From Ectopseudomonas khazarica (GTDB taxonomy: Bacteria > Pseudomonadota > Gammaproteobacteria > Pseudomonadales > Pseudomonadaceae), in NCBI RefSeq assembly GCF_004521985.1, contig NZ_SBHZ01000011.1:62001-126000 (forward strand): a DNA stretch of 64,000 bases, in the 5' to 3' direction. Below are positions 17,955 to 29,551 of this stretch, piece by piece. Under the pieces are notes generated by a model. The model was not told the DNA's origin, searched no databases, and worked only from the letters and a program-made list of their open reading frames with translations. Position numbers and translations under genes: made by a program. Position 1 is the first letter of the stretch. Each line of letters starts with the position of its first letter.

Positions 17955-19145
17955 ATGGACAGAGCCACCGAGATTCGCCTGATCGCGCAACTGCTGGAAC
18001 TCCACGCACGCGGCGAAACCCAGTACCACGAGACGACCCGGAGCCACGCCACCGAGCGCTACACCCGTGCGCAGTGGTTTGCCCGCGAGAAAGAGCGGAT
18101 CTTTCGCAACCAGCCGCTGGCCATCGGTGCCGCCAACGAGGTGCCCAACCCGGGCGACTACCTGGCTCTGGACTGGCTCGACGGCGTGTCGCTGCTGATG
18201 GTGCGTGGCGAGGACGGTCAGGTGCGCGTGTTCGCCAATACCTGCCGGCACCGCAATGCACGGCTGGTGGCCAATGGCGAAAGCGGCTGCAGGAACAGGT
18301 TCGTCTGCCCCTACCACGCCTGGACCTACGACAGCCAAGGCCAACTGGCCGGCGCGCCGGATTTCGAGCGTGGTTTCGTCGGGCTGGACAAGGGCCGGCT
18401 GGGCCTGATCGAGTTCCCCAGCCGGGTCATCGGCGGCATCGTCTTCGTCCATCCGGACCGCAACCGGCAGGTACCTGCAGACCTGCTCGGCGCAGAGATG
18501 CTGTCCGGCATGCGCTACCTGGATATCGAGAACCAGCAGGTCTACAAGCGCCGCAGCTATGTGATCAAGGCCAACTGGAAGGTCCTGCTCGAGGGAGGGA
18601 TCGAGGCCTATCACTTCAACGTGGCGCACAAGCACACCCTGGCGCCGTTCTTCCTGGGCAACCTGTCCACCTGGGAGAGCTGGGGCGGCCTGTACATGCG
18701 CATGATCCTGCCGAAGAAGCCGCTGCTCGAAGCGCCCGACCTGCCCGAGACGCAATGGGACATGCGCCGGATGGCCAACATCATCTACACCCTGTCGCCC
18801 ACCGTGCTGTTGCTCGCCCAGCCGGACAACATCTCGCTGATCCGCATGGTGCCGCTGGCAGTCGGGGAAACCCGCATCGAAGAAGTGCTGCTGGTCGATC
18901 GCCCGCAAGACGGCGGCAGCGAGTGGTCGGCTGACGAACTGCGCAGGCACGAGACCAACCACAATCTGGTGAACAAGATCCTCATGGAGGACTGGGTACT
19001 TGGCGAAACCATCCAGGCCAACATGCAGAGCGGAGTGGTCGATGAAGTCCACTTCGGCCGCTTCGAATCGGCCCTGACCTGGCTGCACGACGAATACGAA
19101 CGCGCGATGGATGTCGAGCAGATGGTCGTCGCCAGGCAGGTATGA
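17955..19145 (+). CDS. Rieske-type ring-hydroxylating/demethylating oxygenase, alpha subunit
   Basis: 396 aa from the ATG at 17955 behind a GAGAGGACC ribosome-binding site. The Rieske 2Fe-2S ligands are Cys97-x-His99 and Cys118-x2-His121. The mononuclear iron site is at LLEGGIEAYHFNVAH (His220, His225). Glu217 stands where most dioxygenases have the bridging Asp; the same Glu is known in oxygenases acting on quaternary amines, such as carnitine monooxygenase CntA and GbcA. Together with the divergent purU-folD-sox operon, this suggests oxidative N-demethylation of a methylated amine. No reductase is encoded beside it. It is not GbcA itself: the sequence differs widely. Confidence 0.85.
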   Translation: MDRATEIRLIAQLLELHARGETQYHETTRSHATERYTRAQWFAREKERIFRNQPLAIGAANEVPNPGDYLALDWLDGVSLLMVRGEDGQVRVFANTCRHRNARLVANGESGCRNRFVCPYHAWTYDSQGQLAGAPDFERGFVGLDKGRLGLIEFPSRVIGGIVFVHPDRNRQVPADLLGAEMLSGMRYLDIENQQVYKRRSYVIKANWKVLLEGGIEAYHFNVAHKHTLAPFFLGNLSTWESWGGLYMRMILPKKPLLEAPDLPETQWDMRRMANIIYTLSPTVLLLAQPDNISLIRMVPLAVGETRIEEVLLVDRPQDGGSEWSADELRRHETNHNLVNKILMEDWVLGETIQANMQSGVVDEVHFGRFESALTWLHDEYERAMDVEQMVVARQV

Positions 19146-19426
19146 GCGGCGAGCGATACAGTACGGAATGAGCGGTGTTCCCTGGACTTGTGTGCCCGGA
19201 CGGTCGCTGAGCTACGCTCAGTACCGGAGCGCTCGCTTCTTGGGGCCAGGCATTTATCTGCAGTCATCTGGCCTCCTACGGTGTTGTAAAAGTGCGCAAT
19301 ACGATTCGCTATTGGCCTGGACCAGCCTTTTATAGCCGGTCGTTTGCAGCGAGAAGTGCGCAGTCATCCCGATAAATGAACCTGTCTCCCTGTTCGCTCA
19401 GCTACCCAAAAACCAGGAGGGTTTTC

Positions 19427-21097
19427 ATGAGCAATGATCATCTCAAGTTCTATGACAAGGAAGATCGCGCTTCTGCGCTGCCGAGATTGTTTGCTGGGGC
19501 CATTGTTGGCCACACCACGACCAACACCGCTCGTATCTGGGTGCGCGCCCATACACCGGGAGATTACTACCTGATTGTCTCCGCTGATCCATTGCCAGAA
19601 AGCGGCCAACCCTACGACATACATGGCCAGCAATTACGCGTGGAGGACAGTACAGGTTTGACGACTGTGATTGGTGAGTTGCATGAAATCTCACTGAAAT
19701 ACAGTACCGATGTAACCGGTGTGATAGACCTCGACAACTTGAAGGCCGGGACACGCTATTACTACGGGCTTTTCAGTCTGCTCAAAAAGCGCTCTGAGCG
19801 TTGGGAGGTTGGCCGGGACGCACAACTATCCTTCTGCACGCAGCCTGCCGACGTCGAGCGCTGTGTTTTTGGCTTCTACAGTTGTCACATGCCCTTTAAG
19901 GGTGGCAATGCTTACAACATGGACATGTGGTCCATGTTTGCGGATGTCCTAGAGGACAACGACTCGGACTTTCTGATTGGCGGCGGAGACCAAGTCTATA
20001 CCGATGGAGACAAGAGCATTGACATCTGGCGCTGGCTCGTCAAGCACCTCAAAGAGGTAGCTCAACTGAGTGACAGCAAACAGCGAGATGTCATGCTCTC
20101 CTGGTACCGTGACATCTATCGCTCATATTGGGGCGCTAACTCGACCAAGCAGGTGTATCGCTCCTACCCCAACTACATGATTTGGGATGATCACGAAATC
20201 ATGGATGGATGGGGCTCTTACACTGATGCTGAATTAGCAGACAAGCTGGACACGATATTTCAGTGGCAGAACACAGCCACCAATCTGACCCTGGCCCGTA
20301 ACATGTTTTATTGCGCGCGGCAGGTCTATTACGAGTACCAGCATTCCCACAATCCACACACGCCATTCGGTCCCAAGGCAGAAGACTGCCAGTGGGACTA
20401 CACGTTTCGTTGGGGACCGCTGTCTTTCTTTGTCATGGACATGCGCGGGCATCGTCGATACGACCCGGCACAGAAAGCCAATCCTGCCTATAACCCTGTC
20501 CTTGGTGATGACCAGTGGGCACGTCTCACGAGTTGGTTAAGCGCACCTGACAATAACGAGGATGCCTTCTTCCTGGTATCACCGGTACCTGTCATTCATG
20601 CCAACGACTATATCGTCAACGTCGCTGATATCAACGCCTTGGGTCTGGCTGACGACCTTCGGGACGAGTGGGATCACTACAGCAACCAGCATGAGCGGAA
20701 CCGCTTGCTGAAAGAGTGCTTCACATTGTCACAGAACACCGGAAAACCAGTGGTCTTTCTCAGTGGTGATGTCCATGTCGGCGCATCGTTCTCGCTGTTC
20801 TGTCGACAGTATCCGGGCGCACGTCTCTATCAAATCACATCGAGTGCCATAACTTATGCCAAGACACCAGGGGGGTTACTGAAGCTTATCGTCAAGAATC
20901 GCGGAAAACTTTCCAATTCGGATCTGGATATTGACTATGAGCGGCTCGGCGACGTTTTTCCGGGGCGGAATTTCAGTTTGATGAAATATCAAAAGGTCAA
21001 CGGAAAATCGCAGCTATTCTGGGACCTCTATGGTAAATCTGGTGAAATTGATAATGCGGTGATCAAGCTGAAGCGAGTGCACATCCTGTATCCGTGA
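19427..21097 (+). CDS. PhoD-like metallophosphatase (alkaline phosphatase D family)
   Basis: 556 aa from the ATG at 19427, preceded by a CCAGGAGGG ribosome-binding site. An N-terminal fibronectin-like domain (GAIVGHTTTNTARIWVRAH) leads into the metallophosphatase core. Metal-site motifs are FLIGGGDQVYTDG, NYMIWDDHEIMDGWG and VVFLSGDVHVG. There is no signal peptide, unlike classical secreted PhoD, so the enzyme is probably cytoplasmic or exported in another way. GC content is lower than in the flanking genes and codon choice is less biased, consistent with acquisition. Substrate unknown. Confidence 0.85.
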   Translation: MSNDHLKFYDKEDRASALPRLFAGAIVGHTTTNTARIWVRAHTPGDYYLIVSADPLPESGQPYDIHGQQLRVEDSTGLTTVIGELHEISLKYSTDVTGVIDLDNLKAGTRYYYGLFSLLKKRSERWEVGRDAQLSFCTQPADVERCVFGFYSCHMPFKGGNAYNMDMWSMFADVLEDNDSDFLIGGGDQVYTDGDKSIDIWRWLVKHLKEVAQLSDSKQRDVMLSWYRDIYRSYWGANSTKQVYRSYPNYMIWDDHEIMDGWGSYTDAELADKLDTIFQWQNTATNLTLARNMFYCARQVYYEYQHSHNPHTPFGPKAEDCQWDYTFRWGPLSFFVMDMRGHRRYDPAQKANPAYNPVLGDDQWARLTSWLSAPDNNEDAFFLVSPVPVIHANDYIVNVADINALGLADDLRDEWDHYSNQHERNRLLKECFTLSQNTGKPVVFLSGDVHVGASFSLFCRQYPGARLYQITSSAITYAKTPGGLLKLIVKNRGKLSNSDLDIDYERLGDVFPGRNFSLMKYQKVNGKSQLFWDLYGKSGEIDNAVIKLKRVHILYP

Positions 21098-21148
21098 GAG
21101 ACGGTGGCCGCCGGACCGGAAAAGGGGGCAAATTTATTTACTGTGTGG

Positions 21149-21210
21149 CTGTCCGCTTGTGGCCGCTTTGAGCCTGTCGCATCAGGCTGGAATCGGCCAA
21201 AAGCGGACAG
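21149..21210. repeat. Long imperfect hairpin after the PhoD-like gene
   Basis: 17-bp arms (21149-21165, CTGTCCGCTTGTGGCCG, and 21194-21210) with a single mismatch, enclosing a second inner stem AGCCTG/CAGGCT (21171-21176 and 21183-21188). The flanks add AT-rich partial complementarity. It lies 50 bp after the phosphatase stop. It could be a bidirectional terminator or a small palindromic mobile repeat; there is no long T-run. Confidence 0.65.
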
Positions 21211-21462
21211 TGCACCTGATAAATTAATTGCGATCAACTCTCTGTTGTCTATAACGATTCGACCATCACACAGCAGGACTGCATGATGAAAACCATCTAA
21301 GCGCTTGGTAATCGAACTTATAAATAGCTCCCGACCTGCGATCCCTCTCTCCTCAGCTTCGTCACAAGCTTCGTTGCCTGAGATTCCGCAATCGCTATAA
21401 ACCGGTAAGAGCCGGTAATGTCGCTTTCGATAGGTTTCTTCAGGCCCTGAGTAGGCCTTACA
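21211..21462 (-). other. Open reading extension in frame with the next upstream gene
   Basis: After the UGA that ends the 165-aa membrane protein (21463-21465), the same minus-strand frame stays open for 145 codons, down to a stop at 21028-21030. The first 84 codons, before the hairpin, read like a protein (for example DEAEERGIAGREL and GFHHAVLLCDGRIVIDN). There is no in-frame ATG near its beginning. Possible explanations: a nonsense mutation in a longer gene, UGA readthrough, or a decayed neighbour gene. No function recognised. Confidence 0.4.
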
Positions 21463-21960
21463 TCATTGTTCAACTGAAGCTTTCGGTCTTCTCACAGCGT
21501 CGCGCCATCCATAGTTATTTTTACGCGCGCGCAAAATTTCACATTTCAGTTTTTCCGCCGTGTTAAGTATTTCCGCAAGAGGCGCGGTATGGCCCTGAGT
21601 CATCTCTCTACTTGGAAAATTGTGCCCCGTACACGCTACATTAAATTTACTAAGTGCATCGAGAATCTGTTTGCCATTGAAACCTTTATAATCTCTATTC
21701 AGAGCATCAATTGCTACAGTCAGGCTAGACTTCAGTCCGAGAACATAATCAGCCTCGATCTTGAGCCGGTCGGATGCATCTTTTATCCAATATCGGCAAG
21801 CGCAATCGCTAAACTTGTCAACCAAGGCGACAAGTTGTTCCATCCGCTTTGAAAAGTCAGCTGAATAAACCGTGTATTTGGTTCTGGATATGGTAATCCA
21901 TACGCCAAGCGCGGCACCAATGACACCGGTTATGAGTGGGATAAAATTAAGCTCACTCAT
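21463..21960 (-). CDS. Single-pass membrane protein of unknown function
   Basis: 165 aa. One N-terminal membrane helix (about residues 5-24, FIPLITGVIGAALGVWI) is followed by a soluble, largely helical chain containing MEQLVALVDKFSDC and DRLKIEADYVLGLKSSLTVA. I recognise no family. It is the third gene of an overlapping minus-strand unit; its start overlaps the STAS-like gene's stop by 4 bp. Its stop is a lone UGA followed by an in-frame open region. Low GC compared with the host genes suggests transfer. By context it may be the membrane partner or effector of the HATPase/STAS pair. Confidence 0.7.
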   Translation of the reverse strand: MSELNFIPLITGVIGAALGVWITISRTKYTVYSADFSKRMEQLVALVDKFSDCACRYWIKDASDRLKIEADYVLGLKSSLTVAIDALNRDYKGFNGKQILDALSKFNVACTGHNFPSREMTQGHTAPLAEILNTAEKLKCEILRARKNNYGWRDAVRRPKASVEQ

Positions 21961-22277
21961 GGGAGCTTTGTATAAGACTTAATGCTGTTGACGATTAACG
22001 ATCGTTCGGTGTCTGTATCTGCAATAACGTTTAATCGTGCCATTAGTTCCTGCTCCGAGTGGCCGTGTATCCTCACCAGCCCCCCAAATACCTCCTCAAG
22101 AAAAGACTCACCCATCCCATATATGCCTGAGAAGTCCAGGGTTACTAGCCTCTCGTTTTCTAAGGCCGGCTGGAGCACATCATCACGAAACTCTTCGCCA
22201 CTTCCCGAGCCATGTTGTCTGTATCGCCCACCTGGGTAGGGGCAGGTATTTTTCACCTCAATTATTTTCCCTTTCAT
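21957..22277 (-). CDS. STAS-like (DUF4325-type) protein
   Basis: 106 aa. The core ERLVTLDFSGIYGMGESFLE, followed by EVFGGLV, matches the STAS-like DUF4325 pattern (hydrophobic strand, Asp, then SFL-E-F). Such domains resemble anti-anti-sigma factors and usually pair with a HATPase-type kinase; that partner is the gene immediately upstream, overlapping by 4 bp. It probably relays a switch through binding and phosphorylation or ATP-state sensing in the cytoplasm. The Ser in the GESFLE motif could be the modified residue, but this is inference. Confidence 0.75.
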   Translation of the reverse strand: MKGKIIEVKNTCPYPGGRYRQHGSGSGEEFRDDVLQPALENERLVTLDFSGIYGMGESFLEEVFGGLVRIHGHSEQELMARLNVIADTDTERSLIVNSIKSYTKLP

Positions 22278-22804
22278 ACCGATCTAACCCATAGCGGAAC
22301 GGTAAATACGACACGTGTACCCTGGGCTATCGAAAGAGGAATGGAATTAAGATTTGGTGACCCGAGTTTGACCGTACCTGCGGGACTCTGGAACATAGCG
22401 CTCGACACTCTACCCTTATCAAAGTCGCGAAATAGAGCTGAAAGTCCCATTCCACGATGTGCCAACCTTTTGATAGGAGGTTGTAGTAACTTTTCGAGCG
22501 GCAATTTGGAACCGTGACTGATCTTCAATGACTCGAATATACCAACACCGTCATCCTCGATAGCCACCTGGAAGTCATTTCCAATGACCCGGCAGTCAAA
22601 AAACCACTCCACGATATCTCCTTCACTACGTGGAGCATGCTGATAGACATTTGAAATGACTTCAGATGCGTGCGCGTAAATTTCCTTCAGTACCGATTCA
22701 CCGCCATTAGCACAGACATGCCGGCAGAAGACCTGCATATCGATAGGTTCGCCAGTACTTCGTACTCTGAAATCGTATTGCTCGCGCAACATTGGAAGCG
22801 CCAT
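22274..22804 (-). CDS. GHKL/HATPase-domain protein (anti-sigma-factor-kinase-like)
   Basis: 176 aa. ATP-binding boxes are visible: N-box with Glu48 and Asn52 (HASEVISNVYQHA), G1 box DDGVGI (84-89), G2 box RGMGLSAL (117-124). There is no dimerisation/His-phosphorylation domain, so it is not a classical sensor kinase; it resembles RsbW/SpoIIAB-type serine kinases. It is the first of three overlapping genes with the STAS-like and membrane proteins. A GGGAG ribosome-binding site precedes the ATG. AT-rich compared with neighbours, so probably acquired. Confidence 0.78.
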   Translation of the reverse strand: MALPMLREQYDFRVRSTGEPIDMQVFCRHVCANGGESVLKEIYAHASEVISNVYQHAPRSEGDIVEWFFDCRVIGNDFQVAIEDDGVGIFESLKISHGSKLPLEKLLQPPIKRLAHRGMGLSALFRDFDKGRVSSAMFQSPAGTVKLGSPNLNSIPLSIAQGTRVVFTVPLWVRSV

Positions 22805-23163
22805 TTTTTACTCCCTAAAGTGGGCGGTGCCGAAAGCTGCCGCCTATTTCGCGTGCCGTTCATGACGATAGTAGCTTTTGCTCAAGATCCGAGTGGCATC
22901 ATATCAGCGGCGCTAAAAGGTGAAAAACTCAGCACCTACGCTCATTAGGCGCAGGTTGGAGAGGCTAACCTCCTCTAACCCCGACCTCTAAACAGGCGTG
23001 ATTGCCAAGGGTGCCAGATCGACGACATCAACTTGGACTTTAGTGCCGTTTACACGCCATTGACAAATCCTAGTCTCGCTAAAGCAAGTGGCTCACGGAT
23101 TGGGCGACTGCATACCAAGCGGCTGCTTCTGGCCGAAAGCAGCCAACCTCCTAACCACTGCAG
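22805..23163. other. Intergenic region between HATPase operon and dnaE2, with hairpins
   Basis: 359 bp. The part next to 22805 must hold the HATPase operon promoter, though I see no clear -35/-10 pair. An imperfect hairpin lies at 22954-22980 (GGTTGGAGAGG against CCTCCTCTAACC). A perfect 8-bp stem GGCTGCTT/AAGCAGCC at 23121-23144 lies 20 bp beyond the dnaE2 stop and is the probable terminator or a small repeat. No gene is supported in this stretch. It marks the right edge of the low-GC insert. Confidence 0.5.
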
Positions 23164-26228
<3,065 letters not shown>

Positions 26229-26232
<4 letters not shown>

Positions 26233-27638
26233 GCGAACCAGCCGTGCAACTGCAGGGGGCCACTGCTGCCGACCGGGCGGAAGGCCCAGCCGCGCTGGCC
26301 GCTGCGGGTCTCCACGACGTAGTAGTCGCGGCGTATGTCGTCGCCGTCCCACCAGCCGGATTCGATGCGCTCCGGGCCGCAGAGGATGCGCAGCGATGCC
26401 TCCTGCAGCGCCTGTGGCTCGGCGAGCAGCCAGCCGGGGCGCGGCGCACTGGCGGGCAGCGCTGCGGCGATTGGTTCCTGCGTCCAGGCGCGTTCGGGGC
26501 GGTGATCGGCACGCGCGCCAAGGCCATGTACGGCCTCGTCACCGAGGCGGGCACGCAGGCGTTCGCGCAGCTGTTCCCAGGGTTGGTTCTGCTGCGGGCG
26601 TTCAGTGAACAGCTGATGATGCTGCGGGGCGAAGGCGGGCAGTTCGCGTGCGACCAGGCGCACCGCCAGGACCGGCGCGGGCAGTTGCTGGTGTTCCAGC
26701 CGGCCACGGGTCAGTTCGAAGAGCATGCCGGCGTCGCGCTCGGCGCTGAGCAGGCCGATCTGCACCCGGGTTTCGTTGCCGGTGCGGTGTTCCAGGTGCA
26801 GGGCGAAGCGTTGCACGCCACTGTCGCGGCCCGCCAGGTAGGCGGCGAGGTCAGCGGTCAGGCGGCGTAACGGGAAGAGCAGGGCCTGGTGCGACGCCAC
26901 TTCGAAGTTCAGTTCGATGCGGGTGTCGAAGACATCCGGCGGTGTGTAGAACTCCAGGGCCAGGGGGCGCTGCCCGAGCAGGGTGTCGAGCTGCGCCAGC
27001 ACCTCGGCCGGGAAGCGCCTGGCCACGCTGGCGCGCGGCAGTTCCCAGAGTTGCCGCAGCTGTCTCAGGCCCATGCGGTTGAAGGCGCTGCTCGCGGTGG
27101 CGCTCAGGCCGAGGCGATCCACCGGCAGCGGGGCAAGCAGCTGCTGCAGGCCCTGCGCATCACTGGCCAGCAGGCCGTCGCCGACGTTGACCAGCACGCG
27201 TGCCGCCGCCGGGTTGGGAGCGGCGGCGATGCGGTGCTGAAAACCCAGGGCGGCGAGTTCCGTGCGCAGGCGCGCCTCGAAGGATGGCCAGGGGCCGAAC
27301 AGACCCAGGCTGGATTGCACCTCCAGCAGCAGGCAGCGCGGGTAGTGCAGGCTGACCTGGGCGCTGAAACCATAGGCCCAGGCCGCCAGGAATCGATGCC
27401 AGCGTTCGATCTGCCCGACGTCGTATTCGCAGGTGGCGAAGTCGTGCGTCAGAGCCTGCGCGGCGGTCAGCGACAGGCCCGGTTTCAGGCCGAGCGCACG
27501 TGCGGCCGGGTTGACGGCCTGCAGCACGCGGCGCTGAGGCGAACCGCTGAGCAGCGCCAGTGGCGTCTCGCTGTCGCTGCGCTGGCGCAGCACGCCGTCC
27601 ATGGCCAGTTGCGGCAGCAGGATGCAGGCCCAGAGCAT
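26229..27638 (-). CDS. imuB: ImuB, Y-family polymerase-like mutasome adaptor
   Basis: 469 aa from the ATG at 27636-27638 ([20 protein letters not shown]), 7 bp after imuA. It has the Y-family fold (palm, fingers, little finger) but lacks the catalytic acidic cluster, as ImuB proteins do; it binds the beta clamp and recruits DnaE2 and ImuA. The segments [14 protein letters not shown] and [14 protein letters not shown] are typical. A 4-bp overlap couples it to dnaE2. Confidence 0.93.
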
Positions 27639-27645
27639 GTGCGCC

Positions 27646-28263
27646 TCAGTGCCAGGGGGCGGCGATGGGGCGTGCAGGGGCGAGGCCGCCACGGCACTTG
27701 AGCACGCGAATGCGCGCCGGCTGGCTCTCCACGGCCAGGCGCAGCGCCGCTGGCGAAGGGTTTGCGGCTTCCTCGAGCGGGCGATAGGCAAAGGCCAGGG
27801 TCTGCCCGGTCGCGGCGGCCACCTGCAGGCGGCGCAGCGCGCGGTCGTCGGCCTGGCGCAGCCAGCACAGCACGGCGCCGCAACTGCCCGAGCGCAGGCA
27901 CTGCTCGGCGGCCCAGAGGGCATCGCGTGCCTGGGCGCGGATGATGCTCAGGTGACGCAGGTCGATGCCGGCATCCTGCCAGGCCTGGGGATAGGGCAGG
28001 TGGGGCGGAGCCACCAGCACCACGCGCTCATTCGCCTGGGTGAGGCGCGCCAGGGTCGGCCACAGCAGGCGCAGTTCGCCGATGCCGGTGGCGGCCGTCA
28101 GCACTTCGCTGAGCGCCGCAGCCGGCCAGCCGCCACCCGGGAGTGCGGCATCCAGCACGGCATGACCCGTCGACGGATTGGACGGTGAAGGGGCGGAGAC
28201 GACCTGCCCACGCCAGACACGGCGGGCATCGAGCAGGCGATCGAGAGCGACCACGGATGACAT
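27646..28263 (-). CDS. imuA: ImuA, RecA-like mutasome accessory protein
   Basis: 205 aa. Starts MSSVVALDRLLDARRVWRGQ and contains the family core HAVLDAALPGGGWPAAALSE followed by LRLLWPTLARL, a RecA-like domain without a good Walker A box. It interacts with ImuB and RecA in SOS mutagenesis. First gene of imuA-imuB-dnaE2, with a LexA site 22 bp upstream of its start. No lexA2 gene accompanies the cassette here. Confidence 0.9.
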   Translation of the reverse strand: MSSVVALDRLLDARRVWRGQVVSAPSPSNPSTGHAVLDAALPGGGWPAAALSEVLTAATGIGELRLLWPTLARLTQANERVVLVAPPHLPYPQAWQDAGIDLRHLSIIRAQARDALWAAEQCLRSGSCGAVLCWLRQADDRALRRLQVAAATGQTLAFAYRPLEEAANPSPAALRLAVESQPARIRVLKCRGGLAPARPIAAPWH

Positions 28264-28284
28264 GCGGGTAATGCACCAAGAATA

Positions 28285-28300
28285 CTGTATGTATGAACAG
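28285..28300. promoter_or_regulatory. LexA (SOS) box upstream of imuA
   Basis: CTGT-ATGTATGA-ACAG: a perfect CTGT-N8-ACAG LexA box 22 bp upstream of the imuA start. It accounts for DNA-damage induction of the whole cassette. Confidence 0.93.
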
Positions 28301-28379
28301 TATTTGCTGCCGACTGGCCAGGGTCAAGTCGCGGGCGATGAAGCGTGCAGCTCGTTGCCCGGGGGCGTTACTCGCGGAC

Positions 28380-29408
28380 TCAGGAGGGCGCCCGCTCGAC
28401 CCGGTTGCGTCCGGCCGATTTGCCTTCGTAGAGCGCGGCATCCGCGCGGGCGATGCTGTGGCTGAGCGATTGCCCGGCGTGGTGCTGGCTGATGCCGATC
28501 GACAGGGTCACGCCGATGTGGCTGCCGTTGCCGTCGATCCACAGCGCCTGGACGGCCTCGCGAATGCGCTCGGCGCTGGCCGCTGCCTGCTCCAGGTCGG
28601 TGTGCGGCAGCAGCGCGAGAAATTCCTCGCCTCCCCAGCGACCGATGAAGTCCTGCTCGCGCATCGAGTCCTTGAGCACGCGGCTCACGGCCTTGAGCAC
28701 CTGGTCGCCCATGTCGTGCCCGTAGGCGTCGTTGATCGCCTTGAAGTGGTCGATGTCCATCAGCATCAGGGTCATCTCGGCCGGCTGCTGCACCTTCTCG
28801 GCCAGGCTGATCAGGTGGCGGCGGTTGAACAGTCCGGTCAGCGGGTCGGTGGTGGCCATGCGTGCCAGCTTCTTGTGCGCGCGGGTCACGGTGACCACGT
28901 AGAACAGCGCCAGGTAGCTGAACATGCAGAACACCACCGTCAGGTTGAAGACATGCACGGCCAGCAGGGCGTTCGACGAGATCGGCTGCAGCGGTGGCAG
29001 GTACCACATCAGGACGTCCAGCCCCACGTAGTAGGCCCACAGGCAGATGGCGAGTATCCAGGCGCTGCGTGCCCGCATGCTGACGAACAGCGCCGGGATG
29101 AACATCAGCAGGTAGTAGTGAAAGCCACTCTCCCAGCCGACCATCAGCGTGCCCAGCCCCGCATGCACCAGCACTTCGATGCGGATCAGCATCACCGCCA
29201 GGCGGTTGCGCCGCTGCTTGAAGGCGCGATAGGCGTAGACGTACATGGCCACGCTGATCACGTTTACCCAGCCGAGGATCGGGGAGCCGAGGCCGAGGAA
29301 GATGAACAGGAAGGCGACGTCCACGCAGGCGGCCAACTGGCAGCAGCGCATGGACAGTTGCCAGAACTCGGGGCGGGCCTCGCGTTTATGAGGGTTGTCT
29401 GAGGGCAT
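28380..29408 (-). CDS. Membrane-bound diguanylate cyclase (GGDEF)
   Basis: 342 aa. About the first 185 residues contain five or six hydrophobic helices (for example LAACVDVAFLFIFLGLG, LAICLWAYYVGLDVLMWYL). A GGDEF domain follows with MDIDHFKAINDAYGHDMGD and an intact GGEEF active site, so the enzyme should make c-di-GMP. No RxxD inhibitory site is obvious just before the GGEEF motif. Monocistronic. The membrane module is of unknown ligand specificity. Confidence 0.93.
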   Translation of the reverse strand: MPSDNPHKREARPEFWQLSMRCCQLAACVDVAFLFIFLGLGSPILGWVNVISVAMYVYAYRAFKQRRNRLAVMLIRIEVLVHAGLGTLMVGWESGFHYYLLMFIPALFVSMRARSAWILAICLWAYYVGLDVLMWYLPPLQPISSNALLAVHVFNLTVVFCMFSYLALFYVVTVTRAHKKLARMATTDPLTGLFNRRHLISLAEKVQQPAEMTLMLMDIDHFKAINDAYGHDMGDQVLKAVSRVLKDSMREQDFIGRWGGEEFLALLPHTDLEQAAASAERIREAVQALWIDGNGSHIGVTLSIGISQHHAGQSLSHSIARADAALYEGKSAGRNRVERAPS

Positions 29409-29551
29409 CGCTGAAGGCTTCCTGGCCGTTGCTGGAGCGCCCGGCGCACAGGCGTCGGGTCAGCGCGGCGACGCCGTCGCCGTGCCGGGCCACATTACGA
29501 GGCCGCTCGTCGTACGTCCAGTGGCATTCGGCCATGTGCGCGATGTGGCGT

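Noticed and set aside
28293..29402. 369-aa plus-strand open frame
   Set aside because: Antisense of the GGDEF gene; composition typical of shadows.
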